64,000 bases of DNA from an uncultured Microbacterium sp. (GTDB lineage: Bacteria; Actinomycetota; Actinomycetes; Actinomycetales; Microbacteriaceae). Position numbers and translations under genes: made by a program. Shown here one piece after another: positions 36,340 through 45,061 of the stretch (the stretch's first letter is position 1; every line of letters starts with the position of its first letter). Location: contig NZ_CANKZA010000001.1 in NCBI RefSeq assembly GCF_947488465.1, positions 744,001-808,000 of the forward strand, given 5' to 3'. The notes under the pieces are model-generated. The model was not told the DNA's origin and searched no databases. It saw nothing but the letters and a program-made list of their open reading frames with translations.

Positions 36340-37760
36340 CAGTGTCCCTCGACCGCGGGCGACGCGCCCGCACTGGTGACCATGTCGTGACCCAAGCCTT
36401 CGATCGGCTCGGGAAGGGCGAACGCGTGGGAGGCCGTGACGCGCGTATCCGAGGACCACAGTCCGAGCTCACGAAGGTCGACGGGGCCGACGAGCCGCGC
36501 GTGCCACTCGATCGCAAAGCGGTCGGTGAGACTGGCGACCTGGTCGACGACGACGCGGCGGCGCGCAGAATCCGTCGGAGCGGCAACGAAGTCCTCCGCG
36601 TGCAACCCGTCGAGCTCTTCCGGCCGTTCCCACAGGGCTGTCGCCAGGCGCTTGAGCACCCGCCGCTGCTCCTTGTAGAGGCCCTTGCGCCCATCGATCG
36701 AGACGACGAATGCCCCGATGACGCCCTTGAGGACCGCCATTTCCACTTCGATGACGCGCGGGATGATCATGCGGCCGCCGAAGCGGGTGAGCACCGGAGT
36801 GGCGTAGTGCTCGCGCGTGGCGGTCGTCGCGGCGCGCGCGAAGCGTCCGATGAGGTCGCTCGTCAGGTTCTTCAGACGGGCCACCGCCGCGCGCGATCCG
36901 TCGAACTCGGTGATCCACTCCGGCAACCGGGTCAGGCGATAGAGCGCATCGCCGAGGTCGTCGCGCGAGAACCCGTAGCCGACCCAGGACTGGATCGCGG
37001 TGAGCAGGGCCTCGCGTTCACGCGCGTCGGACAGGCGGCGGGGATCGAGATAGCCGTTGAGGATCGCGTCCTCGAAATCGTGCACCGAGTAGGCGATGTC
37101 ATCGGAGAGGTCCATGACCTCGGCTTCGATGCAGCGCAGGCGCCCCGGCGCGCCCTCGCGCATCCAGCGGAACACCGCCTCGTCCTCCGGGTATACACCG
37201 AACTTCTGGCGCCCGCCCGGGTCGGGAATCGCGTGCTCTACCGTCCACGGGTACTTGCAGGTCGCGTCGAGACTCGCGCGGGTGAGGTTGAGCCCGACGC
37301 TGCGACCTTCGCTGTCGATGACCTTCGGCTCAAGGCGCGAGAGGATGCGAAGCGACTGTGCGTTGCCCTCGAAACCGCCGATGTCTTCGGCCCAGTCGTT
37401 GAGCGCGCGCTCGCCGTTGTGACCGAACGGCGGGTGCCCGAGGTCGTGGCTCAGGCAGGCGGTGTCGACGACGTCGGGCGAGAGTTCGAGCGCGATGGCG
37501 AGCTCACGACCGACCTGGGCGACCTCGAGCGAATGGGTCAGGCGATTGCGGGCGAAGTCGGCGGGACTCGCGGGGCTCAGCACCTGCGTCTTCGCCGCCA
37601 GTCGGCGCAATGCCGCCGAGTGCAGCACACGCGCGCGGTCCCGCGCGAAGCCGTCACGCCGCGAGCGGTGCTGTTCGGGATGGAAGCGTGCGGCGTCGCG
37701 CTCGTCGTAGCCGGAGGGCCGGCCCGCGGAGATCCCGACGCCGCCCGCGTCAGCCGCCAC
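36339..37760 (-). CDS. dgt: Deoxyguanosinetriphosphate triphosphohydrolase family protein
   Basis: GTG 37760 gives 473 aa and overlaps the end of dusB by 11 nt; the longer open frame lies inside dusB. It is an HD-domain dNTPase that hydrolyses dGTP to deoxyguanosine and triphosphate. The metal motifs are TRLTHSLEVAQ-type (RNRLTHSLEV), SHDLGHPPFGHNGE and a later Asp in DLSDDIAYSVHD. Its stop and the dnaG start share one base; dusB-dgt-dnaG is a conserved actinobacterial order. Confidence 0.93.
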   Translation of the reverse strand: MAADAGGVGISAGRPSGYDERDAARFHPEQHRSRRDGFARDRARVLHSAALRRLAAKTQVLSPASPADFARNRLTHSLEVAQVGRELAIALELSPDVVDTACLSHDLGHPPFGHNGERALNDWAEDIGGFEGNAQSLRILSRLEPKVIDSEGRSVGLNLTRASLDATCKYPWTVEHAIPDPGGRQKFGVYPEDEAVFRWMREGAPGRLRCIEAEVMDLSDDIAYSVHDFEDAILNGYLDPRRLSDAREREALLTAIQSWVGYGFSRDDLGDALYRLTRLPEWITEFDGSRAAVARLKNLTSDLIGRFARAATTATREHYATPVLTRFGGRMIIPRVIEVEMAVLKGVIGAFVVSIDGRKGLYKEQRRVLKRLATALWERPEELDGLHAEDFVAAPTDSARRRVVVDQVASLTDRFAIEWHARLVGPVDLRELGLWSSDTRVTASHAFALPEPIEGLGHDMVTSAGASPAVEGH

Positions 37761-38922
37761 TGGAATCCAGTTCGGCGTCGGCGATGGCGGACGACTCGGC
37801 GGCGTTGAGCTCGCGCGACTCCAGCCAGCGGTCCGGGAGAGCCGGCCGCTTGGGCGTGCCGGCACGTCCGCGCTGACCTTCGGCAGCGGCGCCGGGGTAG
37901 GGCGCGTCGAGATCGAGCGTCGCGAGCAGATCGTCGATCTCAGCGAGAGTGGATGCCGTCGCAAGGTCTGCCCGCGTCTCCCCTCCGACCGGATAGCCCT
38001 TGAAATACCAGGCGACGTGCTTGCGGATGTCACGGCATCCGCGGCCTTCGTCTTCGAAGAACTCCACGAGAAGTTCGGCGTGGCGACGGAACGCATGGGC
38101 GACGAACCCGAGGGTCGCATCGACCGGCGCACCGTGCGCGGCCTGCGGACCCCCGAGGGCCCGCGCGAGATCGCCGAACAGCCACGGACGTCCGAGGCAT
38201 CCGCGCCCGACGACGACACCGTCGCAGCCGGTCTCGGCCATCATGCGCTCCGCGTCGGCGGCCGACCAGATGTCGCCGTTGCCGAGCACGGGGATGCCGG
38301 TGACCGCGTGCTTGAGCGTCGCGATCGCCTCCCAATCCGCCGTCCCAGAGTAGAACTCGGCCGCCGTTCGCGCGTGGAGGGCCACGGCGGCGACGCCGGC
38401 ATCTTCGGCGATGCGGCCGGCATCCAGATACGTGAGGTGGTCGGCGTCGATGCCCTTGCGCATCTTGACCGTCAGGGGGATGTGCTCGGCGGCGCGAGCA
38501 GCGCGCGTGACGATCTCGCGGAACAGACCGAGCTTCCACGGAAGAGCAGCGCCGCCCCCTTTGCGGGTCACTTTCGGAACCGGGCAGCCGAAGTTCAGAT
38601 CGATGTGATCGGCGTGGTCCTCTTCGACGAGAATGCGCACCGCCGCCTCGGTCGTGGCAGGGTCCACCCCGTACAACTGGATCGAGCGCGGCGTCTCGGA
38701 CTCGTGATGACGGATGAGGCGGCGTGTCGTGGCATTGCCCTCGACGAGCGCGCGCGTCGTGATCATCTCGCTGACGTAGAGCCCCGCCCCGTACTCACGA
38801 CACAGCCGGCGGAAAGCGGTGTTCGTGATGCCGGCCATGGGTGCCAGCACGACGGGCGCGTCGAGCGTGATCGGACCGATCCTCAAAGGAGCGGCCGGTG
38901 CAGGAGCGAGAGTGGTGGACAT
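37750..38922 (-). CDS. dusB: tRNA-dihydrouridine synthase
   Basis: ATG 38922 is preferred because GGGAGA lies about 10 nt upstream; ATG 38931 is an alternative. The 390-aa FMN enzyme reduces uridines in tRNA D-loops. It has a TIM-barrel with VVLAPMAGITNTAFR, the catalytic Cys in LNFGCPVPKVTRKGGG, KMRKG, ALHART and the FMN phosphate site GNGDIWS and GRGCLGRPW. It is first in the dusB-dgt-dnaG set and divergent from the glutathione peroxidase gene. Confidence 0.94.
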   Translation of the reverse strand: MSTTLAPAPAAPLRIGPITLDAPVVLAPMAGITNTAFRRLCREYGAGLYVSEMITTRALVEGNATTRRLIRHHESETPRSIQLYGVDPATTEAAVRILVEEDHADHIDLNFGCPVPKVTRKGGGAALPWKLGLFREIVTRAARAAEHIPLTVKMRKGIDADHLTYLDAGRIAEDAGVAAVALHARTAAEFYSGTADWEAIATLKHAVTGIPVLGNGDIWSAADAERMMAETGCDGVVVGRGCLGRPWLFGDLARALGGPQAAHGAPVDATLGFVAHAFRRHAELLVEFFEDEGRGCRDIRKHVAWYFKGYPVGGETRADLATASTLAEIDDLLATLDLDAPYPGAAAEGQRGRAGTPKRPALPDRWLESRELNAAESSAIADAELDSSGG

Positions 38923-38984
38923 CCTCTCCATTCTCCCAGAGAAGACCGGGCCCGTCGCGCCGGTGCGGGCATATCGTGGAGAAC

Positions 38985-39488
38985 ATGCCTGAGACACCGA
39001 CTGTGGATATCCGTGACATCGCGTTCCAGACCGCGGAGGGTAGCGAGCAGACGCTCGGCGCCTTCGGCGACAAGGCGATCCTGGTGGTCAATGTCGCCTC
39101 GAAATGCGGCCTGGCACCGCAGTACGAGCAGCTCGAGCAGCTGCAGCGCACGTACGGCGACCGAGGCCTGCAGGTCGTCGGATTTCCGTGCAACCAGTTC
39201 ATGGGACAGGAACCGGGCTCGATGGAGGAGATCCTCGAGTACTGCTCGATGACCTGGGGCGTGAGCTTCCCCGTGATGGACAAGGTCCGCGTCAACGGGT
39301 CGAGTGCGGCGCCGCTCTACAAGGCATTGAAGAAGGCCAAGAACGCCGAGGGCGCCCGCGGCCCGATCATGTGGAACTTCGAGAAGTTCCTCGTCACCCC
39401 GTCCGGTGACGTGCACCGGTTCCGCCCGCAGACGAAGCCCGACGCCCCCGAGGTCGTGGCGGCGATCGAAGCGAGCCTGCCCGCCTGA
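38985..39488 (+). CDS. Glutathione peroxidase-family thiol peroxidase
   Basis: ATG 38985 gives 167 aa. The catalytic Cys lies in NVASKCGLAPQY, the Gln/Trp partners in GFPCNQFMGQEP and WNFEKFLV. It is a Cys-type (not selenocysteine) enzyme and probably uses thioredoxin or mycothiol-linked electrons, since actinobacteria lack glutathione. It is convergent with the FrnE-type gene; the two stops are adjacent. Confidence 0.93.
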   Translation: MPETPTVDIRDIAFQTAEGSEQTLGAFGDKAILVVNVASKCGLAPQYEQLEQLQRTYGDRGLQVVGFPCNQFMGQEPGSMEEILEYCSMTWGVSFPVMDKVRVNGSSAAPLYKALKKAKNAEGARGPIMWNFEKFLVTPSGDVHRFRPQTKPDAPEVVAAIEASLPA

Positions 39489-40163
39489 TCAGGCTTGCTG
39501 GCGCTCCGACCACACCTGCCGGGTGATCTGGGCGAAGGCGTCGGCGGGCTGTGCTCCGCTGACGCCGTACTTGCCGTCGATCACGAAGAACGGCACACCC
39601 TGGATGCCGTAGGACTGCGCCTGCGCCTGATCTGCGCGGACGTCCGCGAGATGCCGACCGGATTCGAGCGCCTCGCGCGCAGCATCCGCGTCGAGACCAG
39701 CCTCGGCGGCCAACGCGACGAGGTCGTCGACGCGGCCGACGTGACGACCCTCGGTGAAGTACGCGGCCATCAGGCGCTCGGCCATCGCGTGCTGCGCGCC
39801 CTGTGCCTTGGCGAAGTGCAGCAGCTCGTGCGCCTTGACCGTATTGGTGTGCTGGAGCAGGTCGAAACGGTACTCGAGGCCCGACCCGGCAGCGACACCG
39901 GTGACGTTGTTCAGCATCTCCTGCACCTGCTCACGCGGCATGCCCTTGTGTCCGGCGAGGAAATCGAGTTCATCGCCGTCGAAGTCGACCGGGGTATCCG
40001 GCGAGAGCTCATACGAGTGGTACGTCACCTCCACCTGCGGAGCATCGGCGTCGTCGGCGACGACCGCGAGCCCGTTCTCCAGGTTGCGCTTCCCGATGTA
40101 GCACCAGGGGCACGCAATATCACTCCACACGTCGATGCTAATTTTGTCGCGTGTCCCAGTCAT
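39489..40163 (-). CDS. frnE: DsbA/FrnE-family oxidoreductase with element-supplied N-terminus
   Basis: A 224-aa thioredoxin-fold protein of the cytoplasmic FrnE/2-hydroxychromene isomerase-like branch of DsbA: IDVWSDIACPWCYIGKRNLE with the CPWC active site, the cis-Pro region GVPFFVIDGKYGVSGAQ and the helical insert. The start ATG 40163 and the first codons (MTGTRDKIS) come from the integrated element, because the att core 40124-40136 lies at codons 10-14. The host's own beginning (VTDAIK) is at 48764-48781 beyond the element. The reading frame is maintained through the junction, so a functional protein may still be made, but its promoter now lies antisense within the integrase gene. Confidence 0.9.
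   Translation of the reverse strand: MTGTRDKISIDVWSDIACPWCYIGKRNLENGLAVVADDADAPQVEVTYHSYELSPDTPVDFDGDELDFLAGHKGMPREQVQEMLNNVTGVAAGSGLEYRFDLLQHTNTVKAHELLHFAKAQGAQHAMAERLMAAYFTEGRHVGRVDDLVALAAEAGLDADAAREALESGRHLADVRADQAQAQSYGIQGVPFFVIDGKYGVSGAQPADAFAQITRQVWSERQQA
40124..40136. other. attL core (13 bp) inside frnE
   Basis: TCCACACGTCGAT, repeated exactly at 48751-48763. ATC/GAT symmetry around the core centre suggests the crossover dinucleotide is AC (40129-40130); this is inferred from symmetry only. Confidence 0.9.
40139..40144 (+). promoter_or_regulatory. -10 half of the split integrase promoter
   Basis: TAATTT lies 6 nt before the integrase GTG at 40151, which would make a leaderless transcript. 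In the integrated state the matching -35 position (40116-40121) reads AATATC, a poor match. In the excised circle it would be TTGACT (48743-48748) at a spacing of exactly 17 bp. Confidence 0.65.
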
Positions 40164-41761
40164 GTGCGATCTACTCTCGTATCTCCGCCGACCCTGAAGG
40201 TAAGGCGATCGGTGTTGCGAACCAGGAAGCAACCGCCCGCCGCGTGGCTGAGCGTAACGGCCTCACTGTTGTCGCTGTCTACACGGATAACGATTCTTCG
40301 GCGTCGTCTAATTCCCGAAAGGTCCGCCCGCAGTTCGACGCGATGCTCGCTGCAGCCGACCGTGGCGAGTTCCAAGCCGTCGTTGCCTACTCGATGTCGC
40401 GCCTCACCCGACGTCCCGCCGAGTGGGAAACGCTGATCGACCTTGCCCGCCGCACGGGTATCGAGTTCTTCTACAACGTGAGCCCCCGCTATGACCTGAA
40501 TACTGCCGATGGGAGGGCGACGGCGCGAACGGTGGCCGCGTGGGATGCTGCCGAGGCTGAGCGGACCAGTGAACGGCGTGCGCAGGGCAATGCGGCGAAG
40601 ATCAAGAAGGGCTACCCGCTCGGTAGGCCGCGGGTGTTTGGCTTTGAACCGGATGGGATCACGCCGCGCGAGAGCGAAGCGGCAATCATCCGCGCCGCAT
40701 ACGACTCGATCATCGACGGCGCCACGGTCCACGCGATCACACGCGCATGGAACAACGCGGGAAGTCGGACAACGCGAGTGATGGGTGGCAAGAAGGCCGA
40801 AGAGGCGGAGGCTTTGCGACAGGCCGCGATCAGCAGGGGCCAGACGATCCCGTGGCACTGGGAACCCGTAGCGATCGGTGGCAAATGGTCTGTGGTCGCT
40901 GTCCGAAACACGCTTCTGCGCGAGCGCAACGCGGGCATCCTTGTGGCGAACGGTGAACGACAACCGGAATCGAAGATCACCGCGCTGGTGCCTATCGACA
41001 CCTGGGAGACTGCGCGCGCGATCCTCACGACGTCGCGCCCGCAGCGGCAGGGTCGCGTGAGCGCTGATCGCTACCTCTCTGGTATCGCCGAATGCAGTTG
41101 TGGTCAGTCGATGGTGGTGGGCGCGTCCTGGTCCAAAGGCGTCTACTCCCCCGCCTATGTGTGCCGAGAGATCGCCCGAGCGGCACGCACTCCCGGCACC
41201 AAGACCCCGCCCGGACACGCTCGGATAAAGGCGGAGATCGCTGAGGCGGCGATTCCGCATGAAGTTGTCATGGCGCTCGCTCAGCGATCCCCTGCCGGGG
41301 GATCGACACCTGAGCGGAGAGCGCTTGTGGCTCAGCGTGCTGATCTTGCACAGCAGGCGGACCGCGCCAAAGCGCTCTACGCCGAGTTTGGAGGCGCCGA
41401 AGACATCGCGAGAGCACGCCGGCTAAAAGCCGAGCATGACGCGCTGAGCGAGCGGATCGATTCTCTCGCCGCGGATTCCGGGCACGCTCCACTTGTCGCC
41501 GCCGCGCGGGCCGTGCTCGAACGCGTGGATGCCGCGATCGAAGGCGTATTGTCCGACGCCCTCGCCGATGCAGAGTTTCAGTCCCGGCTAAGTGCTTTCG
41601 TCGGCGCTCAGGAAGCATTTGAGGCGCATTGGAAGGGTCTGGCCGCTGAGGACAGAAAGAACCTCGTGCGCGCGACTCTCGCGGTCGTGCGGATCAATCC
41701 GGCCAAGTCTGACCGGCCACGGCTCGAGACTGTGCCACGCGCTCTGTCGGAACCCAGATGA
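40151..41761 (+). CDS. Large serine integrase of the satellite
   Basis: GTG 40151 gives 536 aa. It is a large serine recombinase: a catalytic resolvase domain (YSRIS with the nucleophile Ser near residue 12, then AYSMSRLTRRPAEWE), a recombinase domain (about 180-290) and a zinc beta-ribbon (CSCGQS ... YVCRE) with a coiled-coil region after it. It catalyses attP x attB integration without host factors; excision would need a directionality factor, probably one of the small genes downstream. Its 5' end overlaps that of frnE (opposite strand) by 13 nt. No SD is visible, in line with leaderless expression. Confidence 0.95.
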   Translation: MSQSCAIYSRISADPEGKAIGVANQEATARRVAERNGLTVVAVYTDNDSSASSNSRKVRPQFDAMLAAADRGEFQAVVAYSMSRLTRRPAEWETLIDLARRTGIEFFYNVSPRYDLNTADGRATARTVAAWDAAEAERTSERRAQGNAAKIKKGYPLGRPRVFGFEPDGITPRESEAAIIRAAYDSIIDGATVHAITRAWNNAGSRTTRVMGGKKAEEAEALRQAAISRGQTIPWHWEPVAIGGKWSVVAVRNTLLRERNAGILVANGERQPESKITALVPIDTWETARAILTTSRPQRQGRVSADRYLSGIAECSCGQSMVVGASWSKGVYSPAYVCREIARAARTPGTKTPPGHARIKAEIAEAAIPHEVVMALAQRSPAGGSTPERRALVAQRADLAQQADRAKALYAEFGGAEDIARARRLKAEHDALSERIDSLAADSGHAPLVAAARAVLERVDAAIEGVLSDALADAEFQSRLSAFVGAQEAFEAHWKGLAAEDRKNLVRATLAVVRINPAKSDRPRLETVPRALSEPR

Positions 41762-41859
41762 AGACTTCCCAGCATCGTGCTGGATGAAGAATGCCCCCGT
41801 CGAGATTGCAGCTCGGCGAGGGCGAAGACCCGAACACCCAACAAGGAGAACAGATCAAC

Positions 41860-42240
41860 ATGAAGACTACGCCCACCCGCAAGTACGCCGACTACACGAC
41901 CCGGATCGGCGCTGACGGCACATTCACGAGCTTCGTCGAGGAGTACCCCGAAGGCTGGGCAAAGTTCTACTACCGCATCTACCGCGTCCCCTCACGCAAG
42001 GAGTTCGTCCTCCGCATGGCCGCGGACGCCAACACTCGGGAGCGAACTCACGCCGAGAAGGTCCTCGCGCAGATGCCATCCGGCGCCTGGGCGAAGTTCG
42101 ACCCCAACAGCTGGTTCAAACACCGCGCGCAAGAGGGCTACTGGTACTGGAAACTGATCGGCGGCGATAACCTCGACGACCCGTTCATGCAGCTGGAACT
42201 CGAGATGATGATCGACCTCAGCGCGGAGGTCACCCGATGA
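41860..42240 (+). CDS. Hypothetical satellite protein
   Basis: ATG 41860 with AAGGAG gives 126 aa. The protein is rich in aromatic residues (FYYRIYRVPSR, YWYWKL) and mixes alpha and beta pattern; no family is recognised and no HTH is evident. Its stop overlaps the next start (ATGA), beginning an operon of small genes behind the integrase. It is a candidate directionality factor or regulator by position only. Confidence 0.7.
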   Translation: MKTTPTRKYADYTTRIGADGTFTSFVEEYPEGWAKFYYRIYRVPSRKEFVLRMAADANTRERTHAEKVLAQMPSGAWAKFDPNSWFKHRAQEGYWYWKLIGGDNLDDPFMQLELEMMIDLSAEVTR

Positions 42241-42482
42241 CCGTCGTCGACTCCCGCTTCTCGGGCGGACCAATCATCATCGACCACGCTGTCGACTGGC
42301 TCGACTCGACCCGTCGACTCGTCACGTTCGACGCTCCCGGCTTCGGGACCGGGTTGTTCCCCCACGAGGCGCGTGAGCTCGCCCAAGCCCTCCTCGACGC
42401 CGCTACGGATGCCGAGAAGCGCACCGTCCGTCTGCGCCGTCCACGGGCCGTAGACGAACACCTGCAAGTACTTGACGACTGA
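42237..42482 (+). CDS. Small hypothetical satellite protein
   Basis: ATG 42237 overlaps the preceding stop, giving 81 aa. The middle of the protein (FPHEARELAQALLDAATDAEKR) is a likely helix; the first part looks like a beta hairpin. Similar short 'hEAreLAqaLldAa' proteins are frequent in actinophage genomes, without known function. Confidence 0.65.
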   Translation: MTVVDSRFSGGPIIIDHAVDWLDSTRRLVTFDAPGFGTGLFPHEARELAQALLDAATDAEKRTVRLRRPRAVDEHLQVLDD

Positions 42483-42505
42483 ATCCAGCCAGAGGGACGC
42501 AACGA

Positions 42506-42880
42506 ATGGAGAACCCCATGCAGAACGTTTTCATCTATTGCGATGACAAGTCGCACGCTCGCCGCGTGGCAGTCACGAACTTCCGATTGACGCCGATGGG
42601 CTGGGATGAGCGGGTATCGAGCAGAGCACAGTTGAAGCCGAGCGCGGGCTACACCTTGCACGGCGACACGGTGGACGCTGACGGCTGGGCGCTGGAAGAG
42701 GATTTACCGGCTGCACCTATGCGAGTCAACTTTGACCTTGTGTGTAGGAAGTGCCGTCGACCGTGGACACTGACCCAGGCGAAGCTATATTCGGCACTCG
42801 ACGTCGTGAATGAAAGCGGCGTGTCGGAACTTTCGCTAGTGACACTTGCTAGTATCGTACGTAAGCAATCAGAGCGCTAA
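42506..42880 (+). CDS. Hypothetical satellite protein with one CxxC pair
   Basis: ATG 42506 (a second ATG five codons later) gives 124 aa. It contains YCDDKSHARRV near the start and CRKCRRPWTLT later, which could form a zinc-binding site from separated Cys and His residues. The C-terminal part (LYSALDVVNESGVSELSLVTLASIV) looks helical, possibly a DNA-binding element. GC content is lower than in flanking host genes. The function is unknown. Confidence 0.65.
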   Translation: MENPMQNVFIYCDDKSHARRVAVTNFRLTPMGWDERVSSRAQLKPSAGYTLHGDTVDADGWALEEDLPAAPMRVNFDLVCRKCRRPWTLTQAKLYSALDVVNESGVSELSLVTLASIVRKQSER

Positions 42881-42933
42881 GCGCTCCGAGAACCCCGAGC
42901 CGCAGCAGGGCTAACTCCGGCAGCAAGCGCCTT

Positions 42934-42959
42934 CATGGGCGGGAGATTTCTCCACCCAT
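42934..42959 (+). repeat. Hairpin directly before a TTG-start gene
   Basis: ATGGGCGGGAG (42934-42944) and CTCCACCCAT (42950-42959) pair with one bulge around ATTT-type loop. The GGAGG ribosome site of the next gene begins one base after the hairpin, so the structure may tune translation or stabilise the mRNA. Confidence 0.5.
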
Positions 42960-42970
42960 GGAGGCATTCC

Positions 42971-43297
42971 TTGTCTACCCGTACACCTTCCCCATCAATC
43001 GCTAGTGCACGCGGGCGGATCGGCGGGCTTGTTCGCGATCGTCGCGCCGATGACCCTGAACTGATCGACGCTCGCCGCGATCTCGCCGCTGAGAAGATCG
43101 CCGCGTACATCGCGCGTGTTGTCGCTGAGGCTCCCCCGCTGACCGACACGCAGCGCTCTCGGCTTGCCGCGCTGCTCACTGCCGCGTCACCCGCTCCCCC
43201 GCGAACCGTCCGCCGTCCGGTGACGGTCGATGAGGCTCTGGCCGATGCGCCGGATCACGTCGCGCTCGTGTCTACTCCGGGCGGTGACGACCAGTGA
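42971..43297 (+). CDS. Hypothetical satellite protein
   Basis: TTG 42971 is preferred over ATG 42935 because GGAGG (42960-42964) lies at good spacing and ATG 42935 is buried in a hairpin. The product is about 108 aa with a basic N-terminus (RGRIGGLVRDRRADDPELIDARRDLAAEKI) and a helical middle; this arrangement is common in small phage proteins near primases. It overlaps the next gene by 4 nt (GTGA). Confidence 0.6.
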   Translation: MSTRTPSPSIASARGRIGGLVRDRRADDPELIDARRDLAAEKIAAYIARVVAEAPPLTDTQRSRLAALLTAASPAPPRTVRRPVTVDEALADAPDHVALVSTPGGDDQ

Positions 43298-43641
43298 CCC
43301 AAAACGAAACGCCCCGCGGGAACGGGGCGATCGATGATCTGGCTGACGGGCTGATCGCTCCCAATTCTGCCACCGTCGCGACCGGGATGCGCGAAGAACG
43401 CTTGCGTGAATGGTCCCGCGGATTCAATGCGGCATGGGACTACCTCGCCCCGATGCTTGACCGTGCTGAGCGCGCCGCCGATCACTGGCATTTCGTCGCC
43501 AACAATCCCGCCGAAGCACAAGCCGCACGAGAGGCCAATCTCAAAGCGTTCGACATCGTTCTCGCACGCAAGCAAATGGGCCAGAAGTGGGCCGAGCTTG
43601 ACCGGATCGCCGCCGAGCGAGCGGAGGCCGCGCGTGCCTGA
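43294..43641 (+). CDS. Hypothetical satellite protein, helical
   Basis: GTG 43294 gives 115 aa. It is mostly alpha-helical and charged (REERLREWSRGFNAAWDYL, LDRAERAADHWHFVAN, AELDRIAAERAEAARA), with no Cys and no recognised family. It overlaps both neighbours (4 nt before, 8 nt after), so it is expressed with the helicase and may be a loader or regulator; that is a guess from position. Confidence 0.65.
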   Translation: MTQNETPRGNGAIDDLADGLIAPNSATVATGMREERLREWSRGFNAAWDYLAPMLDRAERAADHWHFVANNPAEAQAAREANLKAFDIVLARKQMGQKWAELDRIAAERAEAARA

Positions 43642-45061
43642 AAACCTCTACGACGACGTGCCATTCGGCGTCACGGACCCCGACACCTTCGGCACCAGCA
43701 CTCCGGCCACGAGGTCGGGTGAACAACACTCCGGCCAGGTCCGCATGGCCTACCGGCTCGCTCAGTCCCACAATCACCGGCTGCTGTACGTGCACGGTCT
43801 GGGCTGGCACTACTGGGACGGGAAGCGATGGGCCGAAGATCACGCGGGCCGCGCCCGTCGCGCCGTGCTGGAAGTCCTCGCGGATGCGCTCGCCGAAAGC
43901 GTAGGTGACAAGCAATTGCGGATGGACGTTTCCAAGTGCGAATCAGCGGCGGGCATCGAGGGTGTCCTCGGGATTGCGTCATCGCTTCTCGAGTTCGCGG
44001 CGACGGTGGAGATGCTGGACGCGGACCCGTACCTACTCAACTGCGCTAACGGCACCCTCGACCTCCGAACACGTGCTCTACGGCCTCACCTGCCCGCTGA
44101 CCGCCTCACACGCATGGCAACGGGCGCGTACACAGAAACTGCCGATACGGGCGTCTGGGAGGCGTTTTTGAGTCAGGTGCTCCCCGACGACGCCGAACGC
44201 GCCTACCTGCAGCGGGTGATGGGTCAAGCCGTCTACGGGCGGGTACGGGAACACCTGTTCCCCGTCCTCATCGGAACCGGCGCCAACGGCAAAGGCACCG
44301 CGTACGGCGCCATCGTCCACGCGCTCGGCGACTACGCCACCGTCATCGACCCCAACATGCTCATGCAACGTGAGCGCGGCGGCATCGGCGGCCCCGAGAT
44401 GATGCAGCTGCTCGGCGCCAGGCTTGTCGTCGGATCGGAAACCGAAGAGGGCCGCAAGCTCGATGAGGCGACGATGAAACGCCTCACCGGTGGCGACAAG
44501 CTCACCGCGCGGAACCTTTATCAGCCCCCGGTGACGTGGTGGCCGTCGCATCAACTCGTGTACGTCACGAACGCGCTACCCATGGTCAAGGGCAACGATC
44601 CCGCCGTGTGGCGTCGCATTCGTGTCGTTCCGTTCGATGTCGTCATTCCGCCCGCCGAACGTGACCCCGAGCTCGTGGAACGTCTGCAACTGCACGCCGA
44701 TGCGGTCCTGTCGTGGGTTGTCGCCGGCCATTTCGACTACGAGGACAACGGCGGGATGCGTGAACCCGATTCCGTCGTCCACGCGACCGGCGAATATCAG
44801 GCCGACTCCGACGCCGTGGCCCGGTTCATCGATGAGCGTTGCACGACCGAGCGCGGATCATCCGCGACCAGCCGCCAACTGTTCGCCGCATGGCAAGGGT
44901 GGCAGATCGCCAACGGCACCGAACGCCTCACCGAGAAGGCTTTCGGCGCTGAGCTTGACCGACTCCGCTACCCCGCACGAAAGACCAAGTTCGGGATGCT
45001 CCGGGACGGCATCGGACTGCTCATCGAAGCCCCCGAAACCGAGCCGGGTGAAGGGTGGTGA
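43634..45061 (+). CDS. SF3 replicative helicase (P4/D5 primase-family C-terminal type)
   Basis: GTG 43634 gives 475 aa. After a D5_N-like region (about 60-190) comes a superfamily 3 helicase: Walker A GTGANGKGT (about 214-222), Walker B region RLVVGSETEEG, motif C YVTNALPMVKGNDPAVWRR with the Arg finger, and IRVVPFDV. This is the C-terminal half of phage/plasmid P4-family primases; the primase-polymerase domain is absent, so priming must come from host DnaG or the helper. It is the likely initiator and helicase of the satellite. The inverted repeat spanning its stop codon is a good candidate for its origin. Confidence 0.88.
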   Translation: MPENLYDDVPFGVTDPDTFGTSTPATRSGEQHSGQVRMAYRLAQSHNHRLLYVHGLGWHYWDGKRWAEDHAGRARRAVLEVLADALAESVGDKQLRMDVSKCESAAGIEGVLGIASSLLEFAATVEMLDADPYLLNCANGTLDLRTRALRPHLPADRLTRMATGAYTETADTGVWEAFLSQVLPDDAERAYLQRVMGQAVYGRVREHLFPVLIGTGANGKGTAYGAIVHALGDYATVIDPNMLMQRERGGIGGPEMMQLLGARLVVGSETEEGRKLDEATMKRLTGGDKLTARNLYQPPVTWWPSHQLVYVTNALPMVKGNDPAVWRRIRVVPFDVVIPPAERDPELVERLQLHADAVLSWVVAGHFDYEDNGGMREPDSVVHATGEYQADSDAVARFIDERCTTERGSSATSRQLFAAWQGWQIANGTERLTEKAFGAELDRLRYPARKTKFGMLRDGIGLLIEAPETEPGEGW

